Shown: one piece after another, positions 8,598-19,623 of the stretch | Numbering within the stretch: the first letter of the stretch is position 1 | Layout: every line of letters starts with the position of its first letter | Assembly: GCA_016207095.1 (NCBI GenBank) | Contig: JACQQF010000062.1 | Coordinates: 41,779 to 105,778, forward strand | Reading direction: 5' to 3' | Source of the DNA: Candidatus Methylomirabilota bacterium | GTDB lineage: Bacteria; Methylomirabilota; Methylomirabilia; Methylomirabilales; Methylomirabilaceae | Length of the DNA: 64,000 nt | The notes under the pieces: model-generated | Told to the model about the DNA's origin: nothing | Database searches by the model: none | Seen by the model: only the letters and a program-made list of their open reading frames with translations | Program-made: the position numbers and the translations under genes

Positions 8598-10040
8598 ATG
8601 AGCCGAACCTGGCAGAACGTGCTGTTCATCAGCGCAGTCATCATGACGGCGCTGTCGTTGGTGGTCCTGTCCCAGCCAGCCTGGGCCGCCGAGAAGAAGG
8701 ACGACAAAGCGGTCCTGGATGAGGTCCTGGACATCCTGAAGGAAAAAGGCCAGATCACCGAGGAGAAGTATCAGGAGCTGAAGGTACGGGCGAAGAAGGA
8801 GGGGGTGGGCAAGATCCTGGCCGGCTTCAAAGGCTGGACTCCCTACATCAGCTCCGCAGACGGCGAGCACAAGATAGAGTTTCACGGGCGGGTCCACTTC
8901 GACATGCGCGCCTATGAGGAGCGTTCCCGCAACCTGGACGGCAACCGCAGCAACGTGAGTGCGACTCGCAGCGACCTCGTTACCAACTTCCGCCTGCGCC
9001 GGGCGCGGCTGGGGGTCGATGCGACCTTCTTCAAATACCTCGATTTCAAAGTCGAAGGTGACTTCGGCGAACAGGGGACCCCGTTCATTCTCACCGATGG
9101 CTACGGTGAGCTGAATTACTGGCGGGAATTCAAGATCAGGGGCGGCCAGTTCAAGGTCCCGTTCAGCTTCGAGGAACTGACCTCCTCGCGGTTCATCGAC
9201 TTCGTGGAACGGTCGGTGGTCAACAACCTGGTGCCGGCGCGTGACGTCGGTGCGATGGTCCATGGCAGCCTCTTCGGGGGGATGGTGGACTACGGCGTCG
9301 GCATCTTCAACGGAACGGGTCAGAATAACTTCGAGAACAACGACTCCAAGGATTTCGCCGGCCGGCTACTCGTCCGGCCGTTTCAGCTCATGGGCGTTCC
9401 CGCATTGCAGAAGCTCCATATCGCCGGACACTTCACCCACGGCAACCAGGACGTCAACCCCGCCCCGAGTCCGGCTCCCTCGAATAGCCTCCAAGGTCGA
9501 ACCGACGGCCGGTTCGTCTTTTTCCCGCGGATTCCGAACCGGGGCGATCGGACGCGTTACGGCGCGGAGGCGGTGTACGCGTTTGGTCCCTTCGGCCTCT
9601 ACGGCGAGTACGTCAAGACGGACGAGGAGCGGAACCTCGGGGCCGGAGGCAGCAACCTCGGTGACCTCAAGGGCCAGGGTTGGTACGTGGCCGGTACGTT
9701 CTTCGCCACAGGCGAGGAGAAGGTCCACGGCAGGGCGCCCAAGGTCAAGCCCGCCAACTTCCGCACCGGCGATTACGGGGCGCTCGAGCTGGTGGCGCGC
9801 TATGCCCAGCTTGACTTCAACTCAGACGGTCTTCTGCCCGGCCCCAGCCCCTCAAAGGGTGGCAAGGCGGGTGCCAACAAGGTGGATGCTCTGACGGTCG
9901 GCTTTAACTGGTATCTCAGCCCGAACGTCCGCATGATGTTCAACTGGGCTCAGAACTGGTTCGAGAATGACCGGATGACGCCGATCACGGGCGAGGACAC
10001 CTCGTGGGAGATCTTTACCCGCCTGGCCCTGTGGTTCTAG
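8598..10040 (+). CDS. Phosphate-selective porin (OprO/OprP family)
   Basis: Signal peptide; FHGRVHFDMRAYEE, RLRRARLGVDATFFKYLDFKVEGDFG, C-terminal aromatic LALWF. Confidence 0.88.
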   Translation: MSRTWQNVLFISAVIMTALSLVVLSQPAWAAEKKDDKAVLDEVLDILKEKGQITEEKYQELKVRAKKEGVGKILAGFKGWTPYISSADGEHKIEFHGRVHFDMRAYEERSRNLDGNRSNVSATRSDLVTNFRLRRARLGVDATFFKYLDFKVEGDFGEQGTPFILTDGYGELNYWREFKIRGGQFKVPFSFEELTSSRFIDFVERSVVNNLVPARDVGAMVHGSLFGGMVDYGVGIFNGTGQNNFENNDSKDFAGRLLVRPFQLMGVPALQKLHIAGHFTHGNQDVNPAPSPAPSNSLQGRTDGRFVFFPRIPNRGDRTRYGAEAVYAFGPFGLYGEYVKTDEERNLGAGGSNLGDLKGQGWYVAGTFFATGEEKVHGRAPKVKPANFRTGDYGALELVARYAQLDFNSDGLLPGPSPSKGGKAGANKVDALTVGFNWYLSPNVRMMFNWAQNWFENDRMTPITGEDTSWEIFTRLALWF

Positions 10041-10076
10041 CGAGGGGGTGAGAACGAGGCCAAGCCGACAGGCGAA

Positions 10077-10120
10077 TGTAACATATCTGTAACATGTGTG
10101 TAACCCAAGCGTCACAACAT
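10077..10120. promoter_or_regulatory. Pho box: 11-bp direct repeats upstream of pstS
   Basis: TGTAACATATC TGTAACATGTG TGTAACCCAAG CGTCACAACAT. Confidence 0.75.
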
Positions 10121-10157
10121 CTCTGATATCGTTTCAGAGGAAGGAGGACCACAGACC

Positions 10158-11162
10158 ATGGGAACCATCAAAAGACGAGGAAGCAGGCGGCTCCTTCTAC
10201 TTCTTCTTTCCGTCACCGTGGGGTCGATCTCTCTCTGGTTGGCGCTCGGCTTGGCCGATCTGCTCAAGGTGGATTCGGCGCTCTCCAGCTACAAGGGGGT
10301 CAGCGGGGTCTCGGGCAATCTCTCGAGCATCGGGTCGGACACCATGAATAATCTCATGACCCTCTGGGGCGAGGGATTCGGCAAGTTCTATCCGAACGTG
10401 AGGCTCCAGATCGAGGGGAAGGGGTCATCCACTGCGCCGCCGGCGCTGATCTCCGGGACCGCTCAGCTCGGCCCCATGTCCCGTCCCATGAAGGGGACCG
10501 AGATCGATGGCTTCGAAAAGAAATTCGGCTACAAGCCGACGGGACTCCGCAGCTCCGTGGACGCGTTGGCCGTCTTCGTGAATAAGGATAATCCGATCAA
10601 ATGCCTGACCTTCGCCCAACTTGACGCCATCTTCTCCAAGTCGAGGCGTTACGGCTACAAGGAGGACATCAAGACCTGGGGGCAGCTTGGCCTCACGGGC
10701 GATTGGGCGAACCGGCCGATCAGCCTCTTCGGCCGGAATTCGGCCTCCGGCACCTACGGGTTTTTCAAGGAGCACGCGATGAAGAACGGCGATTACAAGG
10801 ACGCGGTGAAGGAGCAGCCGGGCTCGGCTTCGGTCGTCCAGGGAGTCACCGTGGATCGCTATGCCATCGGCTATAGCGGGATCGGTTACGCCACTGCCGG
10901 TGTCCGGGCAGTTCCGCTCGCAGCGAAGGAAGGTGGAAGTTGCGTTGAGGCAACGGCGGATAACGCCTACTCCGGCAAATTTCCCCTTTCTCGCTTCCTC
11001 TACGTCTATGTCAACAAGGCGCCTGGGAAGTCGCTCGATCCCTTAATGCGTGAGTTTGTGAAGTTCATGTTCACGCGACAGGGTCAGGATGCGGTGATCA
11101 AGGACGGGTACTATCCGGTCCCGAACTCCATCGCCAAAGAAGAGCTGAGCAAGGTTCTCTAA
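10158..11162 (+). CDS. pstS: Phosphate ABC transporter substrate-binding protein
   Basis: [51 protein letters not shown]. Confidence 0.95.
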   Translation: MGTIKRRGSRRLLLLLLSVTVGSISLWLALGLADLLKVDSALSSYKGVSGVSGNLSSIGSDTMNNLMTLWGEGFGKFYPNVRLQIEGKGSSTAPPALISGTAQLGPMSRPMKGTEIDGFEKKFGYKPTGLRSSVDALAVFVNKDNPIKCLTFAQLDAIFSKSRRYGYKEDIKTWGQLGLTGDWANRPISLFGRNSASGTYGFFKEHAMKNGDYKDAVKEQPGSASVVQGVTVDRYAIGYSGIGYATAGVRAVPLAAKEGGSCVEATADNAYSGKFPLSRFLYVYVNKAPGKSLDPLMREFVKFMFTRQGQDAVIKDGYYPVPNSIAKEELSKVL

Positions 11163-11181
11163 CGAGGCATCGAGCCACGAT

Positions 11182-13452
11182 ATGGTGGATAGCGCTAAGG
11201 TCCTGGCAGCAGGCGAGCCGCGTGGAGTGGCTCGCCTGCTGTCGGTCACCGGCGGGCGGGTCACACGTCGGATCAGAGTCGATCGGCTCGCCCGCCGCCT
11301 CGTCACCCTTGGCGGGGTGGCGATTATCTTCTCGATCCTGGCCATTATCTTCGTCATCGCTGCCGAGGTGTATCCCCTCCTCAAGAAGCCGACGGCGAGT
11401 CTTGTGGGAACTGTGGCCGCCAGACCCGACTCGGCCCCGCTTGCCGCGGGGGTGGACGAGTATCGCGAGATCGCCTACCTGGTGACGGGCGCCGGAGTGC
11501 AATTCGTCGGGGTGAAGGATGGAGCGCCGATCGCCCCGAGCCCTCTTGCCGGCCTGAAGGGGGCGACGGTCGTCGGGACCTCACCCCCGAGGCGAGGTCC
11601 GTTCGCCGTGGGACTGTCCGATGGTCGCGTGATCCCGGCGGAGGTCAAGTTCTCAGTCTCCTTCCCGGAGGGAGGGCGTCGCGTAGTCCCCGAATTGTTG
11701 GTAGGTGACCCGATCGCGGCCGATCCGGGTAAACGTCCCATCACAAGGCTCGCCCATGTTGTGACACCGGCCGGTCCCACCACGGCTGCTGCCGTCGGAC
11801 CGAAAGAGATCGTGCTGCTCACCGTCAAGGAGACGAAGGCGCTGATCGGACCTTCGACGAAGGAGGCGTCGAGCCAACGCCTCCCCCTGCCGATCAAAGG
11901 CGAGATCGCAACGCTTTCCCTTGACGGCCGCGGCGAGGATCTGTTCGTGGGCACCTCGTCGGGCCAGGTCCTTAGGGTGGATCTTCGGGATCCGAGCGAT
12001 CCGAAGGTCGCAGGCGCCGTTGCTGCCACGAACCGACCGGGGGCCGGGGTGAGCGTCATGGGGTTTCTCATCGGCGACCGCACGCTTGTGGTGGGCGACA
12101 CGCTGGGCGGCGTCAGCTCCTGGCAGCTGCTCCAGGCTGATGGGGGTGAGCGGCGCCTGACGAAGGTTTACGACTTTATGCCGCACGCCGGGGCCGTCGT
12201 CGCATTCGCCCCGTCCAGCCGGGACAAGGGGTTCATCACGGCTGATGCCTCCGGCGTCACGCTTCTCCGCTACGGTACCACCGGGGAAACCTTGCTGACG
12301 ATCAAAGGGGAGGGAGAGAGATTTGAGGGGGTCGTCCTTGCTCCCAAGGCCGACGGCGTCATCGCCGTCGATGCGGCGGGGCGTCTGTCGCAATGGGTCC
12401 TGGATAATCCTCACCCCGAGAGCACGTTGAAAAGCCTCTTCGGAAAGGTATGGTACGAGGGGTACGCCGCGCCGGAATACGTGTGGCAGTCCACGGGAGG
12501 GACCGACGACTTCGAGGCGAAGTTCAGCCTGAGCCCGCTCATCTTCGGGACCTTGAAAGGGACATTGTACGCCCTCCTCTTCGCCATCCCGCTGGCGCTC
12601 CTGGGGGCACTCTACGCCTCTCAGTTCATGCATCCGACGCTGAAGGGGATCGTAAAACCGACCGTGGAGATCATGGCCGCCCTCCCGAGCGTGGTCCTGG
12701 GCTTCTTGGCCGGTCTGTGGCTTGCGCCCTTAGTCGAGAAGGTCGTGCCCGGTCTCTTTCTCATGCCGATCGTCACCACGCTCCTGATCCTGATCGCGGT
12801 CTTTTGCTGGCGATTTGCCCCCGTCGGGGTCCGCCGGCGAGTCAGGGCTGGCACCGAGGTCTGGTTGCTGATCCCGATCGTCATCCTCGGCGGCTGGATC
12901 TCGTTCCAGCTCGGGGGCGTGGTCGAGCACCTGCTTCTGTCCGGCGATTACCGAGGCTGGCTTCTGAACGCACTCGGGCTGACCTACGATCAGCGAAACT
13001 CCATGGTTGTGGGATTTGCCATGGGCTTCGCCGTGATTCCGATCATTTTTACCATCGCCGAGGATTCGCTCGCCAATGTGCCTCCACACCTGGTGGCCGG
13101 ATCGCTCGCCTTGGGTGCCACCCGCTGGCAGACCGCGCTCAGGATCGTGCTGCCCACGGCAAGCCCCGGGATCTTCTCGGCCATCATGATCGGCTTTGGG
13201 CGGGCTGTTGGGGAGACCATGATCGTCCTGATGGCGACGGGAAATACGCCGGTCATGGATTGGAGCATCTTCAACGGCTTCCGGGCCCTCTCGGCAAATA
13301 TCGCCGTGGAGCTGCCGGAAGCCCCAGAGGGTGGCACACTGTTCCGGGTCCTCTTCTTGGCGGCCTTCCTCCTCTTCGTGATGACATTTCTCCTGAACAC
13401 GATAGCCGAGCTCGTTCGCCTGAAGCTCCGGCGAAGGTACCGGTATCTATGA
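11182..13452 (+). CDS. pstC: Phosphate ABC transporter permease PstC (long form with large N-terminal extension)
   Basis: C-terminal permease domain AALPSVVLGFLAGLWLAP...GFGRAVGETMIVLMATGNTP; large extracytoplasmic domain. Confidence 0.92.
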   Translation: MVDSAKVLAAGEPRGVARLLSVTGGRVTRRIRVDRLARRLVTLGGVAIIFSILAIIFVIAAEVYPLLKKPTASLVGTVAARPDSAPLAAGVDEYREIAYLVTGAGVQFVGVKDGAPIAPSPLAGLKGATVVGTSPPRRGPFAVGLSDGRVIPAEVKFSVSFPEGGRRVVPELLVGDPIAADPGKRPITRLAHVVTPAGPTTAAAVGPKEIVLLTVKETKALIGPSTKEASSQRLPLPIKGEIATLSLDGRGEDLFVGTSSGQVLRVDLRDPSDPKVAGAVAATNRPGAGVSVMGFLIGDRTLVVGDTLGGVSSWQLLQADGGERRLTKVYDFMPHAGAVVAFAPSSRDKGFITADASGVTLLRYGTTGETLLTIKGEGERFEGVVLAPKADGVIAVDAAGRLSQWVLDNPHPESTLKSLFGKVWYEGYAAPEYVWQSTGGTDDFEAKFSLSPLIFGTLKGTLYALLFAIPLALLGALYASQFMHPTLKGIVKPTVEIMAALPSVVLGFLAGLWLAPLVEKVVPGLFLMPIVTTLLILIAVFCWRFAPVGVRRRVRAGTEVWLLIPIVILGGWISFQLGGVVEHLLLSGDYRGWLLNALGLTYDQRNSMVVGFAMGFAVIPIIFTIAEDSLANVPPHLVAGSLALGATRWQTALRIVLPTASPGIFSAIMIGFGRAVGETMIVLMATGNTPVMDWSIFNGFRALSANIAVELPEAPEGGTLFRVLFLAAFLLFVMTFLLNTIAELVRLKLRRRYRYL

Positions 13453-15068
13453 GGCGATTCTGGAAGAGCGGCGATCCGTTCATTTGGCTGAGCGGCGGGG
13501 CGTTAGCGTTCAGCCTCGTTATGGTAGCCGGCCTCGTCATCCTGGTGTTGGTGAATGGGTTGGGTTCCTTCTGGCCATCGCCCATTGTGAGGCTGACCCT
13601 GGCCGGCGGCAAGGAGCTGATGGGCCAGGTGGCCCAGCGCGAGAAGATCCCACAACCGGGGGCGCCGCCGGGCACCCCTGAGCGGTATCGGATCCAGGTC
13701 AGGGTTGGAAACCGTGACCTGTACGGCGCCGACTTCGTCTGGGTCGAGGAGGCCAACATCGTTCGCCGCGACTTCCCCGCCGAGGCTGTCCTGATCGAGC
13801 GACAGGAATGGGGCAACCTGTACGGCTTCATCAAGGAAGTCCGGGACGGCGACCGCGTTGTGGCCCGAGGGCCGGTGGATGGCTGGAAGGGCCTCCAGGC
13901 CACTCTCCCGGGGGCGATGTCCACCTCTAGAGAGATCAGGCGGGTCGAAAAGAAAGACATCGGGGCGATCAACTATGCGCAGGAGCAGATCCGCCTCAGG
14001 ATGAAGAAGTTAGGTATGCGGGATCGCGAGGGGAGTCCCGAGGTGGCGCAGCTCCAGCAGGAGTTGGAGACCTTGGCGGCGAAGTACCGCGTACAGGAGG
14101 CGAGGCTCGCCGAACTGCGCCAGAGCTCTCGGCAGAGCCTCGTCGTCTCGGCCGCTGGTGACAAGGTGAAGGAGCTGTCGCTGGCCCAGATCGTCCGGGC
14201 GTATCAACCCAACGCGATGGGCCTTTGGGCCAAGAGCGGTCTCTATCTGTCCAAGCTCTGGGAGTTCGTTGCGGGGGAGCCAAGGGAGTCGAATACTGAG
14301 GGCGGGGTCTTCCCCGCCATCTTCGGCACCGTCATGATGGTCATGATCATGAGCCTGGTGGTCGCGCCGTTGGGGGTGCTGGCCGCTTTCTACCTGCGGG
14401 AGTACGCCAAGCAAGGGGCGTTCGTCAGCGCGGTCAGGATCGCGGTTAACAACCTGGCGGGGGTCCCTTCGATCGTGTTCGGGGTGTTCGGGGTCGGTTT
14501 CTTCATCTACCTCGTCGGGGGGAGCATCGACCGACTCTTCTACCCCGAGGTACTCCCGACGCCGACGTACGGCACCGGCGGCATCCTGTGGGCGTCCCTT
14601 ACCCTCGCGCTGCTCACAGTCCCGGTCGTCATCGTGGCGACCGAGGAGGGCCTGGCGGCGATTCCGGGTGGGATGCGCGAGGCATCCCTGGCGCTCGGCG
14701 CCACGAAGTTCGAGACGACCTGGCGGGTGGTCCTGCCGGCCGTCATGCCGTCGATTCTCACCGGGCTCATCCTGGCCATGGCCCGTGCGGCGGGGGAGGT
14801 TGCCCCCCTCATGATCACCGGGGTGGTCAAGCTCGCCCCGTCCCTGCCGATCGACGGCTTCTGGCCGTTCCTTCATCTGGAGCGGAAATTCATGCACCTT
14901 GGGTTTCATATCTACGATGTGGGATTTCAATCGCCTAATGTGGACGCCGCCAGGCCGATGGTCTACACCACCGCCCTCCTGCTCCTCCTGGTGGTGTTGG
15001 TCCTGAACCTGACGGCGATCCTGCTCAGGAACATGCTGCGAAGGAAGTACGCTTCCTCGACATTCTAG
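13449..15068 (+). CDS. pstA: Phosphate ABC transporter permease PstA (long form)
   Basis: ATGA overlap with the pstC stop; [17 protein letters not shown]...[21 protein letters not shown]...[15 protein letters not shown]. Confidence 0.92.
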   Translation: MRRFWKSGDPFIWLSGGALAFSLVMVAGLVILVLVNGLGSFWPSPIVRLTLAGGKELMGQVAQREKIPQPGAPPGTPERYRIQVRVGNRDLYGADFVWVEEANIVRRDFPAEAVLIERQEWGNLYGFIKEVRDGDRVVARGPVDGWKGLQATLPGAMSTSREIRRVEKKDIGAINYAQEQIRLRMKKLGMRDREGSPEVAQLQQELETLAAKYRVQEARLAELRQSSRQSLVVSAAGDKVKELSLAQIVRAYQPNAMGLWAKSGLYLSKLWEFVAGEPRESNTEGGVFPAIFGTVMMVMIMSLVVAPLGVLAAFYLREYAKQGAFVSAVRIAVNNLAGVPSIVFGVFGVGFFIYLVGGSIDRLFYPEVLPTPTYGTGGILWASLTLALLTVPVVIVATEEGLAAIPGGMREASLALGATKFETTWRVVLPAVMPSILTGLILAMARAAGEVAPLMITGVVKLAPSLPIDGFWPFLHLERKFMHLGFHIYDVGFQSPNVDAARPMVYTTALLLLLVVLVLNLTAILLRNMLRRKYASSTF

Positions 15069-15228
15069 GGCGCGGAGAGATCGGATGGCGACTCGGGCGG
15101 AGATGGCGGTTGAAGAGCTGAGAGGAGAAGTCTCGGTCAGGGCTTCTGGCGAGGGTCAGAGGGGCTATAATAGGGGAGTCCCAGGCGATACCGGGGTTCA
15201 GGGCCAGGCTGGGGAAGCGAGGACAAGG

Positions 15229-15984
15229 ATGGAGCCGATGATCGAGATCCGCAAGCTGAACCTGAAATACGGCGAGAAGCTCGCCCTTGAAGATATCAGC
15301 CTCGATATACTGAAGCACAAAGTCACCGCCTTCATCGGGCCATCGGGGTGTGGGAAGAGCACGCTCCTGCGATGCCTGAACCGGCTGAACGACCTTGTGG
15401 ACGGCGTGACCATCACCGGGACGATCCGGATCGGCGGGACCGATATCAACGATCCGAACCTGGAGATCACCGAGCTTCGTAAGCGCGTCGGGATGGTCTT
15501 TCAGAAATCCAACCCCTTCCCGAAGACGATCTATGACAATGTTGCCTACGGGCCGAGGATCCAGGGCCTTCCCCCTCGATTGGCCATGGACGAGATCGTC
15601 GAGAGGAGCCTGAAGGGTGCCGCGCTCTGGGGTGAGGTCCGCGACCGCCTTCAGGAGAGCGCGCTCAGCCTGTCGGGCGGGCAGCAGCAGCGCCTTTGCA
15701 TCGCGAGGGCCATTGCGGTGGAGCCGGAGATCTTGTTGATGGACGAACCGTGCTCTGCATTGGACCCGATTGCGACCGCGAAGATCGAAGAGCTCATGGC
15801 TCAACTGAAGAAGCAGTATACGATCGTGATCGTTACCCACAACATGCAGCAGGCCGCGCGGGTCTCTGATTACACCGCCTTTCTCTACCTCGGGGCATTG
15901 ATCGAGTACAATCTCACAAAACAGATCTTCGTGAATCCCTCGAAGAAGCAGACTGAAGACTACATCACCGGCCGGTTCGGATAA
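15229..15984 (+). CDS. pstB: Phosphate ABC transporter ATP-binding protein
   Basis: [21 protein letters not shown]...[33 protein letters not shown]. Confidence 0.96.
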   Translation: MEPMIEIRKLNLKYGEKLALEDISLDILKHKVTAFIGPSGCGKSTLLRCLNRLNDLVDGVTITGTIRIGGTDINDPNLEITELRKRVGMVFQKSNPFPKTIYDNVAYGPRIQGLPPRLAMDEIVERSLKGAALWGEVRDRLQESALSLSGGQQQRLCIARAIAVEPEILLMDEPCSALDPIATAKIEELMAQLKKQYTIVIVTHNMQQAARVSDYTAFLYLGALIEYNLTKQIFVNPSKKQTEDYITGRFG

Positions 15985-15999
15985 GGCGAGGACGAGACG

Positions 16000-17358
16000 A
16001 TGGAGCGGCAATTCGACGAGCAACTAAAGGAGCTGAGGGAACACCTCTTGGCCATGGGGAGCCTGGCCGAGACTATGATCGTCAAGAGCGTGAAGGCGCT
16101 CGTGGACCGAAACGAGGCGTTGGTGCAGGAGGTCTTCGCCCACGAGGAGGAGATGGACCAGCGCTGCATCGAGAACGATCAGCGGTGCTTCACCCTGCTG
16201 GCCTTGCGGCAGCCGATGGCCAGGGACCTTCGCTTCATCGCAGCGGCCATTAAGATCAACAGTGACCTCGAGCGGATCGGCGACCTCGCGGTGAACATCG
16301 CTCACGCCACCACGTTTATCATTTCTCAGCCGCTCTTGAAGCCGCTGATCGACATCCCACGGATGGCACAGCTCTGCCAGGAGATGGTCAAGAGGAGCCT
16401 GGATGCCTTCGTCGCGCGGGACGCGGAGCTGGCCGTGATCGTCATCGAATCGGACGACTCGATCGACCTTCTGCGGGACCAGGTCTTTCGAGAGCTCCTG
16501 ACGTACATGATGACCGATCCAACGACGATTCCTCGAGCCCTTGACCTGATCTTGGTGTCGCGCCACCTCGAGCGGATCGCCGACCACGCGACCAACATCG
16601 CGGAGGATGTGATCTATATCGTCAGGGGCGAGGACATCCGGGAGCGAGGCGATAAGGAGCTTCGCAAGGGCCTGAGGCGTCCTGGAGAGCACCGTGAGAC
16701 CGCCTCGCTGACGGAGCAGCCCCCCCAAGACGATTCGGGATCGGAGACCAGGCTGATGCCGGAGGAGAGCGAGTTTCTCCGCCTTCTCGAATCCTCCGCC
16801 CATAATGTCCTCGAGGCTGCCAGGGCGCTGCAAGCGATGTTTGACGACTACGTCGATCCTGAAGCGCGGTGGCGCAAGGTGGAGGAGTCAGAGCACGAAG
16901 GCGATAGCATCACCCATGCCATCATGAAGAAGCTGAACCAGACCTTCATCCCGTTTATCGATCGGAAGAACCTGCATGCCCTGGCGTCGTCGCTAGACGA
17001 TGTGGTGGACGGCATTGAGACCGTCGCCTCCCGGATGGTGATGTACAAGATCGAACAGCCGACCCCCGAATCCCGGGAGATCGTTACCATGATCGTCGCG
17101 TCGGCCGAGCAGATCGTCAAGGCCGTCTCGCACCTCCCGAGGTTCGATGACGTGGAGGCCGCCTGCGTCGAGATCAACCGGCTGGAGAACGCGGCCGATA
17201 CCATCTATCGGGAGAGCGTCGCCGCTCTGTTCGAAGGGGTGCGCCCGGTCCTGGAGATCACCAAGTGGAAGGAGATTTACGAGACCCTGGAGGTTGTGAC
17301 GGATCGGTGCGAAGACGTGGCCGATGTGGTAGAATCAATAGCATTGAAACATTCATGA
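16000..17358 (+). CDS. phoU: PhoU - DUF47 (Pit accessory) fusion protein
   Basis: Residues ~1-225 PhoU (RFIAAAIKINSDLERIGDLAVNIA; VSRHLERIADHATNIAEDVIY); residues ~245-452 collinear with the stand-alone DUF47 protein at 24787. Confidence 0.9.
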   Translation: MERQFDEQLKELREHLLAMGSLAETMIVKSVKALVDRNEALVQEVFAHEEEMDQRCIENDQRCFTLLALRQPMARDLRFIAAAIKINSDLERIGDLAVNIAHATTFIISQPLLKPLIDIPRMAQLCQEMVKRSLDAFVARDAELAVIVIESDDSIDLLRDQVFRELLTYMMTDPTTIPRALDLILVSRHLERIADHATNIAEDVIYIVRGEDIRERGDKELRKGLRRPGEHRETASLTEQPPQDDSGSETRLMPEESEFLRLLESSAHNVLEAARALQAMFDDYVDPEARWRKVEESEHEGDSITHAIMKKLNQTFIPFIDRKNLHALASSLDDVVDGIETVASRMVMYKIEQPTPESREIVTMIVASAEQIVKAVSHLPRFDDVEAACVEINRLENAADTIYRESVAALFEGVRPVLEITKWKEIYETLEVVTDRCEDVADVVESIALKHS

Positions 17359-17394
17359 GCAGCGTCCGAATAGATGGTATCGTGGAGCGGATGA

Positions 17395-18216
17395 GTGCGC
17401 GAGACGGTCATCCTGGGGGTGATCCAGGGACTCACCGAGTTCCTGCCTATCAGCAGCATCGCCCATCTGCGGATCATCCCGGCCCTGCTCGGATGGAAAG
17501 ATCCGGGCGCAGCGTACTCCGCCGTACTCCAGTTGGGCACCCTCGTCGCTGTTCTCCTCTATTTCGCCTCCGACCTTTACGGTCTGATTCGCGCTGCGTG
17601 GCATGACGTGAGGGAGGGGCGACCATTCGGTTCACACGAGGCCCGTCTCGCGTGGTATATCCTTCTCGGAACGATCCCTATCGGCGTCTGCGGCCTGGTC
17701 TTTAGACGGTTTGTCGAGAACGAGGCCCGCTCCCTCTACGTGATCGCCGGGAGTCTCATCCTCCTGGCGATCCTGCTTGCGGTGGCGGAGCGATCGGGCA
17801 ACCATCGCCTCGATATGGAACAGATCGGGTTTGTCCAGACACAGGCCGTCGGCCTCTGCCAAGCGCTCGCCCTTGTGCCCGGCGCATCAAGGTCCGGCAC
17901 GACCATTATGGCTGGTCTGTTTCTTGGGATGACCCGGGAGACTGCTGCCAGGTTCTCCTTCCTCTTAGGCGTCCCGGCCATCGGGGCCAGTGGCCTCTTT
18001 GAGCTCCGCGAGTTGCTACAAGGCGGGTTGGGAGGGGCCGGGGTGTTACACCTGGTCGTGGCGACGGTTATTTCGGCCTTGACCGGGTATCTCGCCATCG
18101 GCTTTCTCCTGCGGTATCTCAGGACCCACACCACCTACCTCTTTGTCTGGTATCGGATCGGCCTCGGCCTGTTGCTCCTGACCCTTCTCCTTACCGGGAG
18201 GGTGCCCCCGTCATGA
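17395..18216 (+). CDS. uppP: Undecaprenyl-diphosphatase UppP/BacA family
   Basis: GVIQGLTEFLPISSIAHLRI...ALVPGASRSGTTIMAGLFLGMTRETAARFSFLLGVPAI. Confidence 0.93.
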   Translation: MRETVILGVIQGLTEFLPISSIAHLRIIPALLGWKDPGAAYSAVLQLGTLVAVLLYFASDLYGLIRAAWHDVREGRPFGSHEARLAWYILLGTIPIGVCGLVFRRFVENEARSLYVIAGSLILLAILLAVAERSGNHRLDMEQIGFVQTQAVGLCQALALVPGASRSGTTIMAGLFLGMTRETAARFSFLLGVPAIGASGLFELRELLQGGLGGAGVLHLVVATVISALTGYLAIGFLLRYLRTHTTYLFVWYRIGLGLLLLTLLLTGRVPPS

Positions 18217-18441
18217 CGCGAAAGGAGCAACCATGTTGATCGATGGCAACCTGCGAGCGCGATATGGGCGCGCCTTCGTTGTGGCTGGGAGATGCGTCAT
18301 AACGCTGCAGGATGACCGGAGGAGCGTGCGCGGCCGTGAAAATGTACGGAGAGCATATATTCCCGGAGGTGGTTGGGAACACGATTGCAGGTAGATCGGG
18401 GAAGGATTCCGGAAGCAGAGTTGGGTCAGGCACCCGGGAAC

Positions 18442-19242
18442 TCAAATCCCTTCGGGCGCCTGTTGCTGGGCAGCGGTCGGCTTTTTGACCAGGAGGCGCG
18501 CGGCCAGGACGCCGACCTCATAGAGCAGGCACATCGGCAAGGCCATCAGGACCTGGTTGAAGGCGTCCGGCGTCGGGGTAAGGATGGCGGCGATCATGAA
18601 GTTGATCAGGATCGCGTATTTTCGGTTCTTCGACAGCCACTGGGGTGTGACCAGTCCCATCTTGGCGGCGATCCCGATCGCAAGGGGGAGCTCAAAAATC
18701 AATCCAAAGGCCAGGAGGAACTTCGAGGTGAAGTCCACGTAATTTCCGATGGAGATCATGGGTTTGAGGTTTTCAGTCTTGTAGGTGAGGAGGAAGTTCA
18801 AGGCAAACGGAAGAACAAGGTAGAAACAGAAGAGGAGGCCGAAGACAAAGAAAATGCTGGCCAGAACCACGAAAGGGACCGCATACCGTTTCTCGTGAGG
18901 AAGCAGGCCGGGCGCGATGAATTTCCAGATCTGATGAAGCACGACAGGAAGGGCCAGCAGGAGGCCGGCCAGGAAGGCGATCTTCATGTGTATCCAAAAG
19001 GCCTCGGCGGGAGCCAGAAAGATCAGGTCGATCGGGGTGCCGGGTCGGGGAACGGCTCGCAAGAACGGGTAGGTTCGAGAGACGATGAGGTTGGTCGTGA
19101 GAGGGCGCTTTAGGAAACGGAGGATCGTTTCGGAGTAGCTGAAGGTAAGGATGAATCCAATCCCGATGACCACCAGGGACACAACGATCCGCTTGCGGAG
19201 CTCCTCCAAGTGGGAGAAGAACGACATTTTTTCATCAGGCAT
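18442..19242 (-). CDS. tatC: Sec-independent translocase TatC
   Basis: [22 protein letters not shown]...[27 protein letters not shown]. Confidence 0.95.
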   Translation of the reverse strand: MPDEKMSFFSHLEELRKRIVVSLVVIGIGFILTFSYSETILRFLKRPLTTNLIVSRTYPFLRAVPRPGTPIDLIFLAPAEAFWIHMKIAFLAGLLLALPVVLHQIWKFIAPGLLPHEKRYAVPFVVLASIFFVFGLLFCFYLVLPFALNFLLTYKTENLKPMISIGNYVDFTSKFLLAFGLIFELPLAIGIAAKMGLVTPQWLSKNRKYAILINFMIAAILTPTPDAFNQVLMALPMCLLYEVGVLAARLLVKKPTAAQQQAPEGI

Positions 19243-19522
19243 TCCGCGTCTCGTCGGTTCCCTCGGGTTTCTCCTCCGCTGCTCCGGTCGAGGGCGCTTC
19301 TGCCTTGGCGGGCTGCCGCTCTTCGTGAGCGACCGCAGCCGCCTTGTCTTCCTCAGCCGAAAGCTCGACAGCCAGCCCTTCCTTCAACTCCTCTGAGGCC
19401 CGCTTGAACTCCGCCAAGCCCCGGCCCAGTGACCGCCCCAACTCCGGTAGCCTCTTGGGGCCAAAGACCAGCAGGGCGATGACGAAAATGACGATCATCT
19501 CCTGCATTCCGAGTCCGAACAT
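19235..19522 (-). CDS. tatA: Sec-independent translocase TatA/B
   Basis: [46 protein letters not shown]. Confidence 0.93.
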   Translation of the reverse strand: MFGLGMQEMIVIFVIALLVFGPKRLPELGRSLGRGLAEFKRASEELKEGLAVELSAEEDKAAAVAHEERQPAKAEAPSTGAAEEKPEGTDETRNA

Positions 19523-19623
19523 CGTGCTAACTCCTCAACCGTGCCCTCGTCCGCCGAGATTTGCTCGGTGATCGAGCCTACCCTCCGCCCGCTGGAAAGT
19601 CAAGCCCTTCCACCCGCATCGGC

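Noticed and set aside
12450-13448. Upstream 333 codons of the 872-aa ORF 12450..15068
   Set aside because: Overlaps pstC out of frame with an Arg/His/Pro-rich composition; the true pstA start is ATG at 13449 overlapping the pstC stop
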